Below the pieces are notes generated by a model. That model ran no database searches. It was given only the letters and a program-made list of their open reading frames with translations, and was not told the origin of the DNA. Both the position numbers and the translations under genes were made by a program. This document shows positions 1 through 9,193 of a stretch of 64,000 bases of DNA, in pieces; within the stretch, counting starts at the first letter, position 1, and every line of letters starts with the position of its first letter. Location: positions 1,550,001 through 1,614,000 of the forward strand of contig NZ_CP126161.1 in the NCBI RefSeq assembly GCF_030127105.1, in the 5' to 3' direction. The stretch comes from Haloarcula pelagica. Lineage in GTDB: Archaea > Halobacteriota > Halobacteria > Halobacteriales > Haloarculaceae.

Positions 1-2
1 CG

Positions 3-128
3 CTCATCCCGATTGGGTTCATCGTCGTGGGTGTTGATCCTGCCCTTGGGAGTGGCCCACTTGCGACTGCGCTTCAGGACGGGTTGAGTCTGCTTATTTA
101 TTTTCTGTTTGCCGTAGTACTGTTGTGA
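3..128 (+). CDS. C-terminal end of a membrane protein (partial)
   Basis: An open frame enters from the left edge of the window and stops with TGA at 126-128. The 41 visible residues form two hydrophobic stretches (beginning LIPIGFIVVG and ending LIYFLFAVVLL) joined by a short polar loop, so it reads as the last one or two membrane helices of an integral membrane protein. Too little is visible to name a family. Nothing coding is evident after it until the OB-fold gene at 673. Confidence 0.55.
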   Translation, partial: LIPIGFIVVGVDPALGSGPLATALQDGLSLLIYFLFAVVLL

Positions 129-281
129 GCAGGACGGGTGGGCGTAGAGTGGGTCTTCGTAAGTATGGAGTGTCGAGGTAGTGGTTCTTGCAGGCGGTTA
201 GAGTTCTTGAAAGCCCCCGACCGCTCCAGTCGAGGGCCTCGCTGCGCGCTTCACTCACTACGTTCGTTCCAGTGCTTACGT

Positions 282-605
282 CGGCCGTCTTCCCGGAGCG
301 GCCGGCCCCTTTCATTCCCACCCACGGTGGTTGTGCGAGCTCTCAGGCGTGGTTTGAACGGGACACGCCAGGCCCGCCCCGCTCGCCTCTTCTGGCCGGT
401 GTACCGGGGACCTCCGTTCCAGTCGGTCCCCGCATCGCTCACCTCTTCGGTGCCAGCGGGTTAGTCGGATGGCTCGTTTCACTCGCCACCAGACTAACTC
501 CCCTGGCCGCTCGCACCGGCCACTCGGCGCGCGTCGCTGGTTGTTCTGGACTACGGGTGCGCCGCTCGCGCCCTATGGGCGCTCACGAAGGCGCGAGCGG
601 CGCAC
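282..605. repeat. Cluster of consecutive hairpins (inverted repeats)
   Basis: This gene-free stretch contains at least five inverted repeats in series. They are CGGCCG at 282-287/299-304, CGGGGACC at 405-412/425-432, GTTAGTC at 460-466/492-498, TGGCCG at 504-509/517-522, and a perfect 16-bp arm pair at 557-572/590-605 around a 17-base loop. Several loops carry CTCAC/TCACT-like words. The bases before it (129-281) hold no gene that I can support. It lies directly upstream of the OB-fold gene, so it could be a transcription end, a recombination or replication-related structure, or a dispersed haloarchaeal repeat; the sequence alone does not decide. Confidence 0.7.
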
Positions 606-641
606 AGTTGTGACGTCTCTGTTAGAAGTTGTGTGATGAAA

Positions 642-663
642 AACCGCGAGTGGAGTCGCGGTT
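642..663. promoter_or_regulatory. Perfect 8-bp inverted repeat just upstream of the OB-fold gene
   Basis: AACCGCGA (642-649) and TCGCGGTT (656-663) form a perfect dyad around a 6-base spacer. It ends 9 bases before the GTG start at 673. Position and symmetry fit a repressor operator overlapping the transcription or translation start, or a 5' hairpin in the mRNA. Its function is inferred. Confidence 0.5.
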
Positions 664-672
664 GTCGGCGCG

Positions 673-1581
673 GTGAGCGCCTTCGGAGTAGGAACTCCAA
701 TATCCGGTAAGAACGTACACAGTGGTAAGTTTTCGGAAGAACAGGGCGCTAAAACAGTCGATCTCGATGTGCAAGCGGACGTGGTCGAGACGGAATTCGA
801 GGCAGACGTCGTCACAGACACGTTCGAGGGACGACCCTCGGTCAGACAAGAAATCCAGGCGAAGGTGGATACGAATCACCCGGATGCACAAACCACGGGA
901 CTCACACTCGAAGCAGAGGAACGCCTGGCGGCAAGAGAGGCAGAAATTAGGCGGACTCACCAGCGATACGATAGAGGGCAGGAGTCGGATCGAGAAGCAA
1001 GAACTCGAAGGGTGGCACAACGCGGGAGTGCCGAACGGCGAGACGCATTTGCGAAGCGAGCAGGAAGCGTGAATCCGTGGGCAGACCCGGACAGGGAGGA
1101 CCCAAGAGCACAATTAGAACGGGCGCAGTTGGGCGAGGTGAATCGTGAAGCGGCACGGGTAGCAGGCGAGCTACCGGGGTGGTCACGGGCGGCAATCAGT
1201 CGGTTGGTGGCACAGCGGGTGGTCGAGGGCGTTGATATGATGGAAGCGGTACTGACGATCTTCGAGGTGCTCAGCAAAGCACCCGGACAGGTGATTCCAA
1301 TTGGGGTGGTTGGTGAGGTGGATCGTTCAGCGGTGGACATAGAGGGTGAAGTAGTCACGCTGTGGGAGCCATCACACAGTGCAATAGCTCAAGTGGGCTT
1401 GCTGGAGGACGAGACGGGCACGGTCAAGTTCACAGTGTGGCGAAAATCCAGCCAACCGAAAGTTCGAGAAGGCGAGTGTGTGCGGATACGAAGCGTGGCA
1501 AAAAGCTGGTATCAGGGACAGGTGTCAGTTGCACTCACTGGCCGGTCACAACTGACCGTGCTTGAAGACTCGGACGAATAG
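673..1581 (+). CDS. OB-fold (RPA/SSB-like) nucleic-acid-binding protein
   Basis: The 302-residue product has a long, charged, low-complexity N-terminal half (about residues 1-150, rich in Glu, Arg and Ala) and a C-terminal OB-fold at about residues 215-298. The fold shows the RPA/SSB pattern: a strand with DIEGEVVTLWEP, then GLLEDETGTVKFTVWRKS, then a VREGECVRIR strand and a final basic strand. Such proteins bind single-stranded DNA in replication or repair, and haloarchaeal plasmids often carry them. The GTG start at 673 is chosen because no better in-frame ATG precedes the conserved part. A perfect dyad lies just upstream. The DNA-binding role is inferred from the fold only. Confidence 0.7.
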   Translation: MSAFGVGTPISGKNVHSGKFSEEQGAKTVDLDVQADVVETEFEADVVTDTFEGRPSVRQEIQAKVDTNHPDAQTTGLTLEAEERLAAREAEIRRTHQRYDRGQESDREARTRRVAQRGSAERRDAFAKRAGSVNPWADPDREDPRAQLERAQLGEVNREAARVAGELPGWSRAAISRLVAQRVVEGVDMMEAVLTIFEVLSKAPGQVIPIGVVGEVDRSAVDIEGEVVTLWEPSHSAIAQVGLLEDETGTVKFTVWRKSSQPKVREGECVRIRSVAKSWYQGQVSVALTGRSQLTVLEDSDE

Positions 1582-1628
1582 GCCAAAGGGCGGCTTTCTT
1601 TTTTCGAGTATGTGCAGAGTAGAGCCTT

Positions 1629-2042
1629 TCAGAGCGTATCGAAGGAGTCAATCACGTCACTAGTGGTGAATACAGGAACAAGATCCTGGTCTTCAAAGTC
1701 TCTGTCATCACTCCAGATGCTGGCCTCAGTCCCGAGTGCACAGGCTAGGTAGAGCACATCATCCGGGTCGGTTTCGCCCAGTTTATCCTCTGCTTCGCCG
1801 ATATGCTGATAGAAAGCACTGGCTGGAACCGTCTCAATATACGAAAACAGCAGCTCGATAAACTGCTGTACTCGGTCTCTTTCCATCCCAGGCTTTTCCA
1901 CGATGAGGTCTTCGTAAGACCTGATTTCGTCGTGGACCACCTCCGGAGTCACCAATGTTGGCTCCAGCGTGACGATCAGTTCCCGTGTTTTCGAGTCCGA
2001 AATCAGCGCCGACATGACGACACCCGAACAATCTTTGCACAC
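1629..2042 (-). pseudogene. PIN-domain toxin-like gene with a damaged N-terminus
   Basis: The 137-residue frame matches a PIN-domain ribonuclease from the first helix on: VVMSALISDSKTRELI, a central acidic helix with VVHDEI, then TDPDDVLYLACAL with its acidic pair, and a C-terminal SIWSDDRDFED. PIN proteins normally open with a strand ending in Asp-x-Asn directly before this helix. Here those positions read CSG, after an unrelated KDC lead, and the start would be a GTG. The first catalytic Asp is therefore missing. No antitoxin gene remains upstream; instead the promoter region of the divergent DUF6735 gene begins there. It is best read as a 5'-truncated, probably inactive VapC-like relic. 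Confidence 0.6.
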
Positions 2043-2112
2043 TCACACACATCCGCTGTGGCCGTCTACGCCGAATGTGGCGGTGTCTGGGTACAACACA
2101 GCGTATATTTTC

Positions 2113-2132
2113 GCCCCTGAGGGGTGCGGGGC
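2113..2132 (+). promoter_or_regulatory. Hairpin element, copy A (upstream of DUF6735 gene)
   Basis: GCCCC (2113-2117) pairs with GGGGC (2128-2132); an internal GGGG at 2121-2124 offers an alternative partner. A TATA-like GTATATTTT precedes it (2102-2110) and the ATG of the DUF6735 gene lies 23 bases after it. This is the most diverged of four copies in the window (others at 3928, 8655 and 12164) and lacks the second hairpin. Confidence 0.55.
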
Positions 2133-2154
2133 ATTCCAGTCTCGCAGATTCGAT

Positions 2155-2787
2155 ATGGGACACAGAGCACTCATTGCATACGAACGACCCGACAGTCTGT
2201 ACAACATCCATTACACCCACTGGGGTGGATTGCACCTCCGGTTGAAACGTCAAGTCACTCGGGAGACACCCTTCGGTGGCGAGGAAGCAAGTGAGAACGC
2301 CCAGCGCCTCTTCGAGGCGCTCATTGAATCGTACGACGATGAAACGGTGAGTCGATTAGTTGGAGAGTCTGGAGTAGCTCCAACAGACATTGATCACGAT
2401 CCACTGGCGCTTGCCATCTCGCTTGAATCAGTGCTTACGGAGTACCTGGACTATCTGCATCACGAGGCGCTGTACGTCGTTGATAGTGACTTCGAGGTAA
2501 CAGCCTATCGCACGCACTGGTTTGGGTTACAATATGACTGCCAGCGAATCTCCGGAGAGCCGACCATCGGTAATGGCGCACTCAGGACCGTGCGGTGGTA
2601 CAACGGCGAGCCAGTCGGTGATGGGTACGCCCAAGGTGAGTTTCGAGCGTTGAAACGGGTGGTCGGAGACCTCTGTGATCGAGAGGTGTTCTCTCCGAGG
2701 GAGGCACGGGAGTATCTCACAGCAATGCTTTCTCGGTGGGCTGATGACCGCTCGGAACTCATCATCAAAACGCCGGAGGGTGAGTGA
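2155..2787 (+). CDS. DUF6735-like haloarchaeal protein
   Basis: The 210-residue product starts with MGHRALIAYERPD followed by a Tyr/His/Trp-rich motif (YNIHYTHWGGLHLRL), the opening I associate with the haloarchaeal DUF6735 family. The reading frame is open further upstream, but the ATG at 2155 gives this conserved N-terminus and sits just after the hairpin element, so it is preferred. The rest is acidic and soluble, with no recognisable catalytic motif; it ends with EREAREYL-like helices and a short polar tail. The function is unknown. The family is frequent on haloarchaeal plasmids and in accessory regions. Confidence 0.65.
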   Translation: MGHRALIAYERPDSLYNIHYTHWGGLHLRLKRQVTRETPFGGEEASENAQRLFEALIESYDDETVSRLVGESGVAPTDIDHDPLALAISLESVLTEYLDYLHHEALYVVDSDFEVTAYRTHWFGLQYDCQRISGEPTIGNGALRTVRWYNGEPVGDGYAQGEFRALKRVVGDLCDREVFSPREAREYLTAMLSRWADDRSELIIKTPEGE

Positions 2788-3040
2788 TGGACTTGGATGG
2801 CGAGGTTAATGGGGCAGAGAGAGAGGACTTGAACAATGGCTTGTGAGACAGGCGACACAGGGTGTGCCAGAGCTCGTTCTTATGTCGCTTTGCAGGGAGG
2901 CTGCAGATGACATCGAAGAACGTGGCTATATTTCTCGGCAGGAAGGGCAGGTGAGTCGAGGGCGCTGAGTCGTAGCTGTTGAATCGGCCAGTCAGAAGAC
3001 AGGCGTAACATCTACTACGCCCTGCATACAATGTATTCGC

Positions 3041-3262
3041 ATGAGCACATCCATTCGTATCTCTGAGGAGACAAAGCAGAAGCTTGAGGCGGTGAAACGC
3101 GATGATGAGACGTTTGACGAGCTACTGGACCGGTTAGCGGTGACGCGGACACCGGACGACGTTGAAGCGATGGCCGGGTTCGCGGATGAGGGAATTGGAG
3201 AACATATGACACAGACACACGAGGAGTTGTCCGAGTCGCTCGAAGAGAACAGCCGTCGCTGA
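3041..3262 (+). CDS. VapB-like antitoxin (ribbon-helix-helix type)
   Basis: This is a 73-residue acidic protein. Its N-terminal strand and helix (MSTSIRISEETKQKLEAVKRDDETFDELLDRL) form a typical ribbon-helix-helix DNA-binding unit of small haloarchaeal antitoxins. The C-terminal tail (EELSESLEENS) would wrap the toxin. The stop codon lies two bases before the start of the PIN toxin gene, so the pair is one operon and probably autoregulated by the antitoxin-toxin complex. The assignment rests on fold pattern, size and partner. Confidence 0.75.
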   Translation: MSTSIRISEETKQKLEAVKRDDETFDELLDRLAVTRTPDDVEAMAGFADEGIGEHMTQTHEELSESLEENSRR

Positions 3263-3264
3263 CG

Positions 3265-3684
3265 ATGTTGTGCCTAGACAACAGTGTCGTCGCGAAATTC
3301 GCACGTCCGGACCCGGACACCAACGTAATCGGTTATCTAAAAGACAATGCATCCGAACCATGGGTGATACCGGCCACGGTGATGTTTGAGTACCTCCGGT
3401 ACTACTCCTCACAGTCTGCGGTCCACCAGCACCAACATGCACTTACCCAACGGATACAACGTGTCTTACCGCTGACCGAGAGTGTCGCAATCGAGGCGGT
3501 TCTCTTGGAGAATTCGCTTGCCAAGCAAGATTGCAGCCTTGCTCTGGCTGACCTTCTCCACGCCGCAACTGCACGCGAGTGTGGTGCGACGTTTGTCACC
3601 TGTGATACAGCCAATTTTGACAAGCCACCACTCCACCAACTGATGGATATCGACATCATCGAGGCCACTGAGAGCAGTCAATGA
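3265..3684 (+). CDS. VapC-like PIN-domain ribonuclease toxin
   Basis: This 139-residue PIN protein has the expected acidic residues: Asp in the opening MLCLDNSVVAKF, Glu in VMFEYLRYY, Asp in LALADLLHAATA and Asp in FVTCDTANFD. VapC-type toxins cut tRNA or other RNA when released from the antitoxin. It follows its antitoxin by two bases (translationally coupled). Unlike the PIN relic at 1629-2042, all four active-site positions are present, so this module is probably functional. Confidence 0.8.
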   Translation: MLCLDNSVVAKFARPDPDTNVIGYLKDNASEPWVIPATVMFEYLRYYSSQSAVHQHQHALTQRIQRVLPLTESVAIEAVLLENSLAKQDCSLALADLLHAATARECGATFVTCDTANFDKPPLHQLMDIDIIEATESSQ

Positions 3685-3927
3685 TGGTGTGTCCGACGGC
3701 CCGCACGTTTTGCAATTCGTAGGCCAGTGTCGCAGCTACTTCGTTGTCGTTCGCCTGAAACTCTCCCGTTCGAATAGTTCATGACCCCTTCATGACACCT
3801 TCATGTCGAGTTTAGCGAAGCCAGCCATCCCGATATGTCTACACACTCGGATTCGTTCACACACGGCCGTAGACGGCGGTTGTGAGCCAGTGTGTGGATT
3901 GCTGGCCGCTTCGCCTGCGTGTATATT

Positions 3928-3963
3928 GTGCCCCTGTGGGGTGCGGGGCACATCTTCGATGTG
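3928..3963 (+). promoter_or_regulatory. Hairpin element, copy B (upstream of zinc-ribbon pair)
   Basis: GTGCCCC (3928-3934) pairs with GGGGCAC (3945-3951). It is followed by a second, overlapping dyad CACATC-TTC-GATGTG (3949-3963) whose right arm contains an in-frame ATG (3959) exactly 18 bases before the next ATG (3977). A TATA-like TATATT (3922-3927) stands immediately upstream. The first dyad thus lies where the transcription start would be expected, which suits an operator, while an RNA role is also possible. Confidence 0.65.
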
Positions 3964-3976
3964 TCTCGCTGAACCC

Positions 3977-4207
3977 ATGAATCAACAAGACAGCATCACT
4001 GGCCGAAACGTCGACGAAGACACTGGGAACAAAATTACTGCGCATACCTGTCCACGATGTACAGGGGGAATTCTCGTCGAGGGCGGGGAAATTTCCTGTA
4101 GGGCGTGTGGAGCGATTTTGAACGAGTACGCCCGGACGGGCGGAGTATCACCACACCGTTTGGATGCAGACACACACCGACGCCGGGTTACGGGAGAGTC
4201 GGCGTGA
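3977..4207 (+). CDS. Small zinc-ribbon protein (TFIIB-type ribbon)
   Basis: The 76-residue protein carries one zinc ribbon, CPRCTGGIL followed by CRACGAILNEY, resembling the N-terminal ribbon of archaeal TFB; the rest is short and polar. It has no cyclin-like core, so it is not a TFB but may contact transcription or RNA machinery. An in-frame ATG at 3959, inside the upstream hairpin, would add MCLAEP. That hexapeptide position is mirrored in both SWIM genes (MCPDQS, MCPEQP), so the longer start is a real alternative. The stop overlaps the start of the next ribbon gene. Confidence 0.6.
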   Translation: MNQQDSITGRNVDEDTGNKITAHTCPRCTGGILVEGGEISCRACGAILNEYARTGGVSPHRLDADTHRRRVTGESA

Positions 4208-4340
4208 TGGGGTGGCTTCGAGGGCTACTCAGAAGCCAGGAACTGCTATGTGAGTGTCGACATTGTGGGACGGCCGTAGACGGGGCTACCACGAACTGCC
4301 CTGTCTGTGAACACGAGGGTATTGTCGTCTATATCTTCGA

Positions 4341-4344
<4 letters not shown>
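4207..4344 (+). CDS. Tiny CPxCG-type zinc-ribbon protein
   Basis: This is a 45-residue protein with two Cys pairs (CRHCG and CPVCEHEG) forming a complete small zinc ribbon, typical of haloarchaeal microproteins. The ATG overlaps the TGA of the preceding ribbon gene, so the two are translationally coupled. Its stop lies at the boundary of the TnpB element, so the last residues (VVYIFD) may have been created or trimmed by that insertion. The function is unknown; such proteins are often regulators or adaptors. Confidence 0.6.
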
Positions 4345-5725
<1,381 letters not shown>

Positions 5726-5729
5726 TAAG

Positions 5730-6230
5730 TCACTCTGAATTGTCAGGAGATCCCGACTCTACGTCCTCTGCATCGGCTTCTGGAGTGAACCGTGTATAGG
5801 GGAGCAATCCTCGAAACGAATCATCGATTAAGTCCGAGAGCGGATTCATTATCTCGGTCCCGATGCCGCTCTCAAGATGGAATCGGAAATCACTATCCAG
5901 CTCGTGGTAGCCGTCTTCTTGCCACGTTTCGAGATGTTCTTCGATAGAGTCCCGATCTTCGGGAAGGATAATACGGAAATCAACAGCGATGTCACCAAGC
6001 TGTAGGTCCGAATCACCAACCATCTCCGCTGGTGCTCTATCACTCTCATCGTCGGCGTAGAGATCAATATCGAGTGTAGCTGTGCCCACAAGTGCTCCTA
6101 ATTCTTCGTTAAATGTTGGTTCGCTCCCAGGGGTAAGCTCAGCTCCAATAGCACCGTCCTCAATATCACTGAGATGGGGGTCATTGAGTTCAAGATCAAC
6201 TGCTAGTACCTGATATCGTGTGGCTTGCAT
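5730..6230 (-). CDS. Acidic protein of unknown function
   Basis: The 166-residue soluble protein is very acidic. It begins MQATRYQVLAVDLELND and continues with alternating beta-strand-like segments (LVGTATLDIDLYADD, LGDIAVDFRIILPED) and a C-terminal helix region (MNPLSDLIDDSFRGLLPYTRF). The succession of strands is loosely like SecB-type or other all-beta chaperone-like folds, but no motif is decisive, so I do not assign a function. It stands alone between the TnpB element and the split gene, with a 160-base AT-richer upstream region that probably holds its promoter. Confidence 0.55.
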   Translation of the reverse strand: MQATRYQVLAVDLELNDPHLSDIEDGAIGAELTPGSEPTFNEELGALVGTATLDIDLYADDESDRAPAEMVGDSDLQLGDIAVDFRIILPEDRDSIEEHLETWQEDGYHELDSDFRFHLESGIGTEIMNPLSDLIDDSFRGLLPYTRFTPEADAEDVESGSPDNSE

Positions 6231-6581
6231 GACTAACTCTCCCTTATTTGAGTAGATGCGACAGAGAAGTACAAGAAGGGAGTGTGGTCCCGGATACCGG
6301 TCATACTGCCAGTATCACCACTTCAGAATATAAATTTGGGGACTAGTTTACCGAGGTATCGGGATACCAACGCAGGAACGGGATAAAGAGCCGTTACCGT
6401 TCGAATGGTACCGTATCGGGGGCGTCAGTTGAGTAGTCGGCAGTCTGGTGTTCAGCCTGGTCGGTGATTTCTACAACCGGTTTCTGCGGAGACAGACCCG
6501 CCGGGTGCGTGTGGGCGTACGCTGCAACAGGTGCACGTGCTGGCTCACAGCCGCTAATTGTATCGGCAGCCCCTTGAGTAT

Positions 6582-6591
6582 ATGCAACTAC
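6582..6591. repeat. Target-site duplication, left copy (ATGCAACTAC)
   Basis: The 10-bp sequence ATGCAACTAC at 6582-6591 recurs exactly at 7995-8004, immediately outside the inverted repeats of the IS. Ten base pairs is the duplication size expected of ISH8-group IS4 elements. Confidence 0.9.
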
Positions 6592-7994
6592 CATTGGTCT
6601 TTAGTTAGGCCTCACACCTCGGTTGCGTAGCGGTAGCGAGCGTCTCTTGTAAGATCGGTCGTTGCTGATGGATCTTCTGGGCATCTTCGATCAGTCGCTC
6701 CAGCAGTGGCGGTGGTGAGTAGCCGAGAAACTCACCGAGTTCATGGAGGATAACCTGGGCGTGCGACCGGAAGGTCGCCGCCCAGCGTTCCGGCGGAAAC
6801 ACGATCTCGTCGTCGGCTTGCTCGGTAACCAGATCCAACAGATCACGGCTCACTAACAGCGACAGCAACGCCGCGTACAGCAGAATTTCCACGATATACG
6901 TCTTGCTTGTGTCGAACTCATCCAGTTCATATTGCGTCTTCAGCTCACGAAACAGCAGTTCTACCTCCCACCGACAGCGATAGATCGTCGCTAGATCTGC
7001 CGGCAGAAACTCCTCTCTCGGGAGATTCGTAATGTAGAGATGGTAGTCGTCGGCGTCCTCGTCACGGACGCCGACGACACGGAATGTCTTGCTATCGTAT
7101 GATTGCGTGCCCGCGTACTCGCGTCGCTGAAACGTCGCTTCGACCTCGACATCAATGTACTCGCGGTAGAGATCGTCTACGACATTCTGGATCTTCTCCC
7201 CTTCCAAGGGAATGGCGTCGCCACGCCATTCCCGCAATTCCGCCGTTATCTCCGGGTTTGCGTTCGGTTTCAGCCGACTCACGAAGTAGCCGTCGTTCTC
7301 GTCAATCAGCGCAAAGCGGCGGTACTTGAAGTATGCCTGATCGAACAGCACCAACCGGTCTTCCAGCCACGATCCTGTGGAAAACTCGGTGCTGTCGTGT
7401 GTTTTCTCGTCAGTGACGCTGAACCGATTAATTGTCTGGTCGGTGACGTTGTGGAGCAGGTGGAGCCGCGCTCCACCCTGCTCCCCTCGCCGTGGTTCGA
7501 ACTCATCTGAGAGAAGCCGATGCAACCGCAGCACGGTTCCATCGGCGATCATCACGTCTTTGAATCGGTCGATATCGATGTCAACAGCGTCAGGAACAGC
7601 GACCTCGTCGATGCCGTGCTCGACGAGGTCGCGGAGGTACTCCGCAAAAGCTGGCGTCAACCGCTGATGGAATCCGCCGGGAGAGAGCGTCTCATCGGCA
7701 GTGGCGTTGTAGCTACGCCGGAAGCCAGCAAGTGTTCGGCTCTCGCCTGCGGCGAAGCCGAACACGAATGACCACACGAGGGCGGGCATCTGCGCCTTTC
7801 TGTTTCGTTCGACTACGCCGAGTTCCTCGGCGTGCTCTTCGAGGAACTCGGAGGGAAACAGTGTAGTGAGCCGACGCATGATTCTCGATGAGGAGGCTTT
7901 GGTGTGCACAGCCGTTGCCTCCTCATTCCTCTCGAAAAGAAGCCTCGATAAGCCGTCGCTGTCACGCGGTTTCTCGACTAACTAAAGACGGATG
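6592..7994 (-). mobile_element. ISH8-like insertion sequence (IS4 family), complete, 1403 bp
   Basis: The ends are CATTGGTCTTTAGTTAG at the left and, read inward, CATCCGTCTTTAGTTAG at the right: 17-bp inverted repeats with two mismatches. They are flanked by an exact 10-bp direct repeat. Length (1403 bp), duplication size and transposase type all fit the ISH8 group. The intact transposase and perfect duplication indicate a recent insertion; it disrupts an otherwise readable gene. Confidence 0.93.
6605..7909 (-). CDS. IS4-family (ISH8 group) transposase
   Basis: This 434-residue DDE transposase has catalytic Asp123 in IADGTVLR, Asp190 in LVLFDQAYF and the IS4 signature Y310-R313-E317-K324 (in YRCRWEVELLFRELK). 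Between the second Asp and the Glu lies the large beta-strand insertion usual in IS4 proteins. The gene fills the element and reads as intact. It catalyses cut-and-paste transposition of this element; it starts about 85 bases inside the right inverted repeat. Confidence 0.93.
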   Translation of the reverse strand: MHTKASSSRIMRRLTTLFPSEFLEEHAEELGVVERNRKAQMPALVWSFVFGFAAGESRTLAGFRRSYNATADETLSPGGFHQRLTPAFAEYLRDLVEHGIDEVAVPDAVDIDIDRFKDVMIADGTVLRLHRLLSDEFEPRRGEQGGARLHLLHNVTDQTINRFSVTDEKTHDSTEFSTGSWLEDRLVLFDQAYFKYRRFALIDENDGYFVSRLKPNANPEITAELREWRGDAIPLEGEKIQNVVDDLYREYIDVEVEATFQRREYAGTQSYDSKTFRVVGVRDEDADDYHLYITNLPREEFLPADLATIYRCRWEVELLFRELKTQYELDEFDTSKTYIVEILLYAALLSLLVSRDLLDLVTEQADDEIVFPPERWAATFRSHAQVILHELGEFLGYSPPPLLERLIEDAQKIHQQRPILQETLATATQPRCEA

Positions 7995-8004
7995 ATGCAA
8001 CTAC
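7995..8004. repeat. Target-site duplication, right copy (ATGCAACTAC)
   Basis: This is an exact second copy of the 10-bp duplication next to the right inverted repeat. Removing the IS and one copy restores the reading frame of the interrupted gene. Confidence 0.9.
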
Positions 8005-8654
8005 TTGTCTCGAGTTTCGGGCCTGCTGTGTTGCATGCAGGTACTCACGAAGCCGTTGGACGAATTGTGTGGTGAGCCGGTCAAGATAATCTCCGTCACT
8101 ATCATCTGTGAGTGCAGCCCGACGAATCTCGCGATACTCCGTCTCATCAAGATATTCGATGAACGTCTTGGCTACTCTTTCAGCCACGTCTTTGCCCATG
8201 TCTGTGGTGGCTAGCTGGTCTGCCAGTGCTTCCACGTGTGCACCCTTTGCCCGACGCTTTCGCTCTGCGTCTGCCATTTGCTTCCAAATATCGACAGACT
8301 CGCCATTAACAGCGCTGGCAAGCCAGTCACCGTTATCCTTTGGAGAGAGGGAGATCTCAATGCTCATGGGCAGTACTCTTACTAGCAGCGTTCGGACCGC
8401 GTAAATAAAAGTATTCGTTACTCTCGATACGAACCTTGATGGGGGCTCTTTTGAAAGAGAGTATCTGTTGTATCGGAGCGTGAGTAGCAATTTCGTTGTT
8501 AGTTCTAAGAGTTCATGAATGCGGTGCCAACGAACTATCCCCAAGTCTTCGTACTGGCGAAGTGCTTGCGGTGAGACCACAGGAGGATAGTGAAGTGGAG
8601 AGATAAGCCGAGTGATAGCACGGGAGAGCATTCCGCCATCAGTGGGTTTGTAGG

Positions 8655-8691
8655 GTGCCCCGCGAGGGGCGCGGGGCACATCATCGATGTG
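8655..8691 (+). promoter_or_regulatory. Hairpin element, copy C (upstream of SWIM gene 1)
   Basis: GTGCCCCGCG (8655-8664) and CGCGGGGCAC (8670-8679) form a perfect 10-bp stem with loop AGGGG. The overlapping second dyad CACATC-ATC-GATGTG follows at 8677-8691. The second dyad contains an in-frame ATG (8687) 18 bases before the ATG at 8705. The loop GGGG could pair with the upstream CCCC in an alternative fold. It is nearly identical to copy D at 12164. Confidence 0.7.
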
Positions 8692-8704
8692 TCCCGACCA
8701 ATCA

Positions 8705-9160
8705 ATGTCGAAGAGAAACCTACCACAGGCAGCTGAACCGACCCATCCACTCTCGCGCTTAGCATTCACGAAGCGAGTGGCAAAGCGTGCCCAGTACGAA
8801 GCCTTCGAGTTCACAATCGTCCCCGAGGGCGTTCGTGTTCGCAACGGGAGTCATGCGAACCCCGAGGAGCACGAGTATCTCGTGCGTGTTGCAGGCGGAA
8901 TTCCAGCAACGTGTACCTGTCCTGCGGACGCACGGTTCGATGGGGCGTGTAAACACCGGGTAGCGGTGGTGATCAGAGCGCCAATCCTAGACGCGGCAAA
9001 CAGGCAGGTGGTCGCGGATGGTGGTGTTGAGACATCAGCGGGTCGGGCGAATCACCAGCAAGGGGAGTCGGTCGACGAAGACGACGGGTGTGAGACGTGT
9101 CTTGAGGAGTTTCCGTGCTGGGAGTGTGTTCGGACAGGAGTGCGGGCGTTGCCCGAATGA
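8705..9160 (+). CDS. SWIM zinc-finger protein, copy 1
   Basis: A SWIM motif CxC-x(n)-CxH is visible (CTCPADARFDGACKHRV) in the middle of a 151-residue protein. A C-terminal pair of CxxC motifs (CETC, CWEC) probably binds a second zinc. SWIM domains occur in proteins that bind DNA or other proteins, including recombination and transposition partners. The conserved N-terminal half (SRLAFTKRVAKRAQYEAFEF) is nearly identical to copy 2 at 12.2 kb. A start at 8687 would add MCPDQS and place the start codon inside the upstream hairpin. A T-rich terminator follows. Confidence 0.8.
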   Translation: MSKRNLPQAAEPTHPLSRLAFTKRVAKRAQYEAFEFTIVPEGVRVRNGSHANPEEHEYLVRVAGGIPATCTCPADARFDGACKHRVAVVIRAPILDAANRQVVADGGVETSAGRANHQQGESVDEDDGCETCLEEFPCWECVRTGVRALPE

Positions 9161-9193
9161 AAACCAGTCGCGAATACAGCACTGTTCAGAGTC

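Larger units (their letters stand above)
6394..8367 (-). pseudogene. Gene of unknown function split by an ISH8-like insertion
   Basis: Two minus-strand frames join into one protein when the insertion sequence and one copy of its 10-bp target duplication are removed. The N-terminal part (start ATG at 8367, MSIEISLSPKDNGDW) runs to HATQQARNSRQ at the target site and continues as VVAYTQGAADTISG to the stop at 6394. The N-terminal part has helical, charged segments (KQMADAERKRRAKGAHVEALADQL; YLDETEYREIRRAAL). I do not recognise the family. An additional upstream open frame between 8640 and 8368 (SPQALRQYEDLGIVRWHRI) looks weakly protein-like but is not supported as part of this gene. Confidence 0.75.

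Noticed and set aside
8368-8640. Open minus-strand frame upstream of the split gene (SPQALRQYEDLGIVRWHRI)
   Set aside because: It looks weakly protein-like, but the split gene has a good ATG at 8367 and no second copy or motif supports it.
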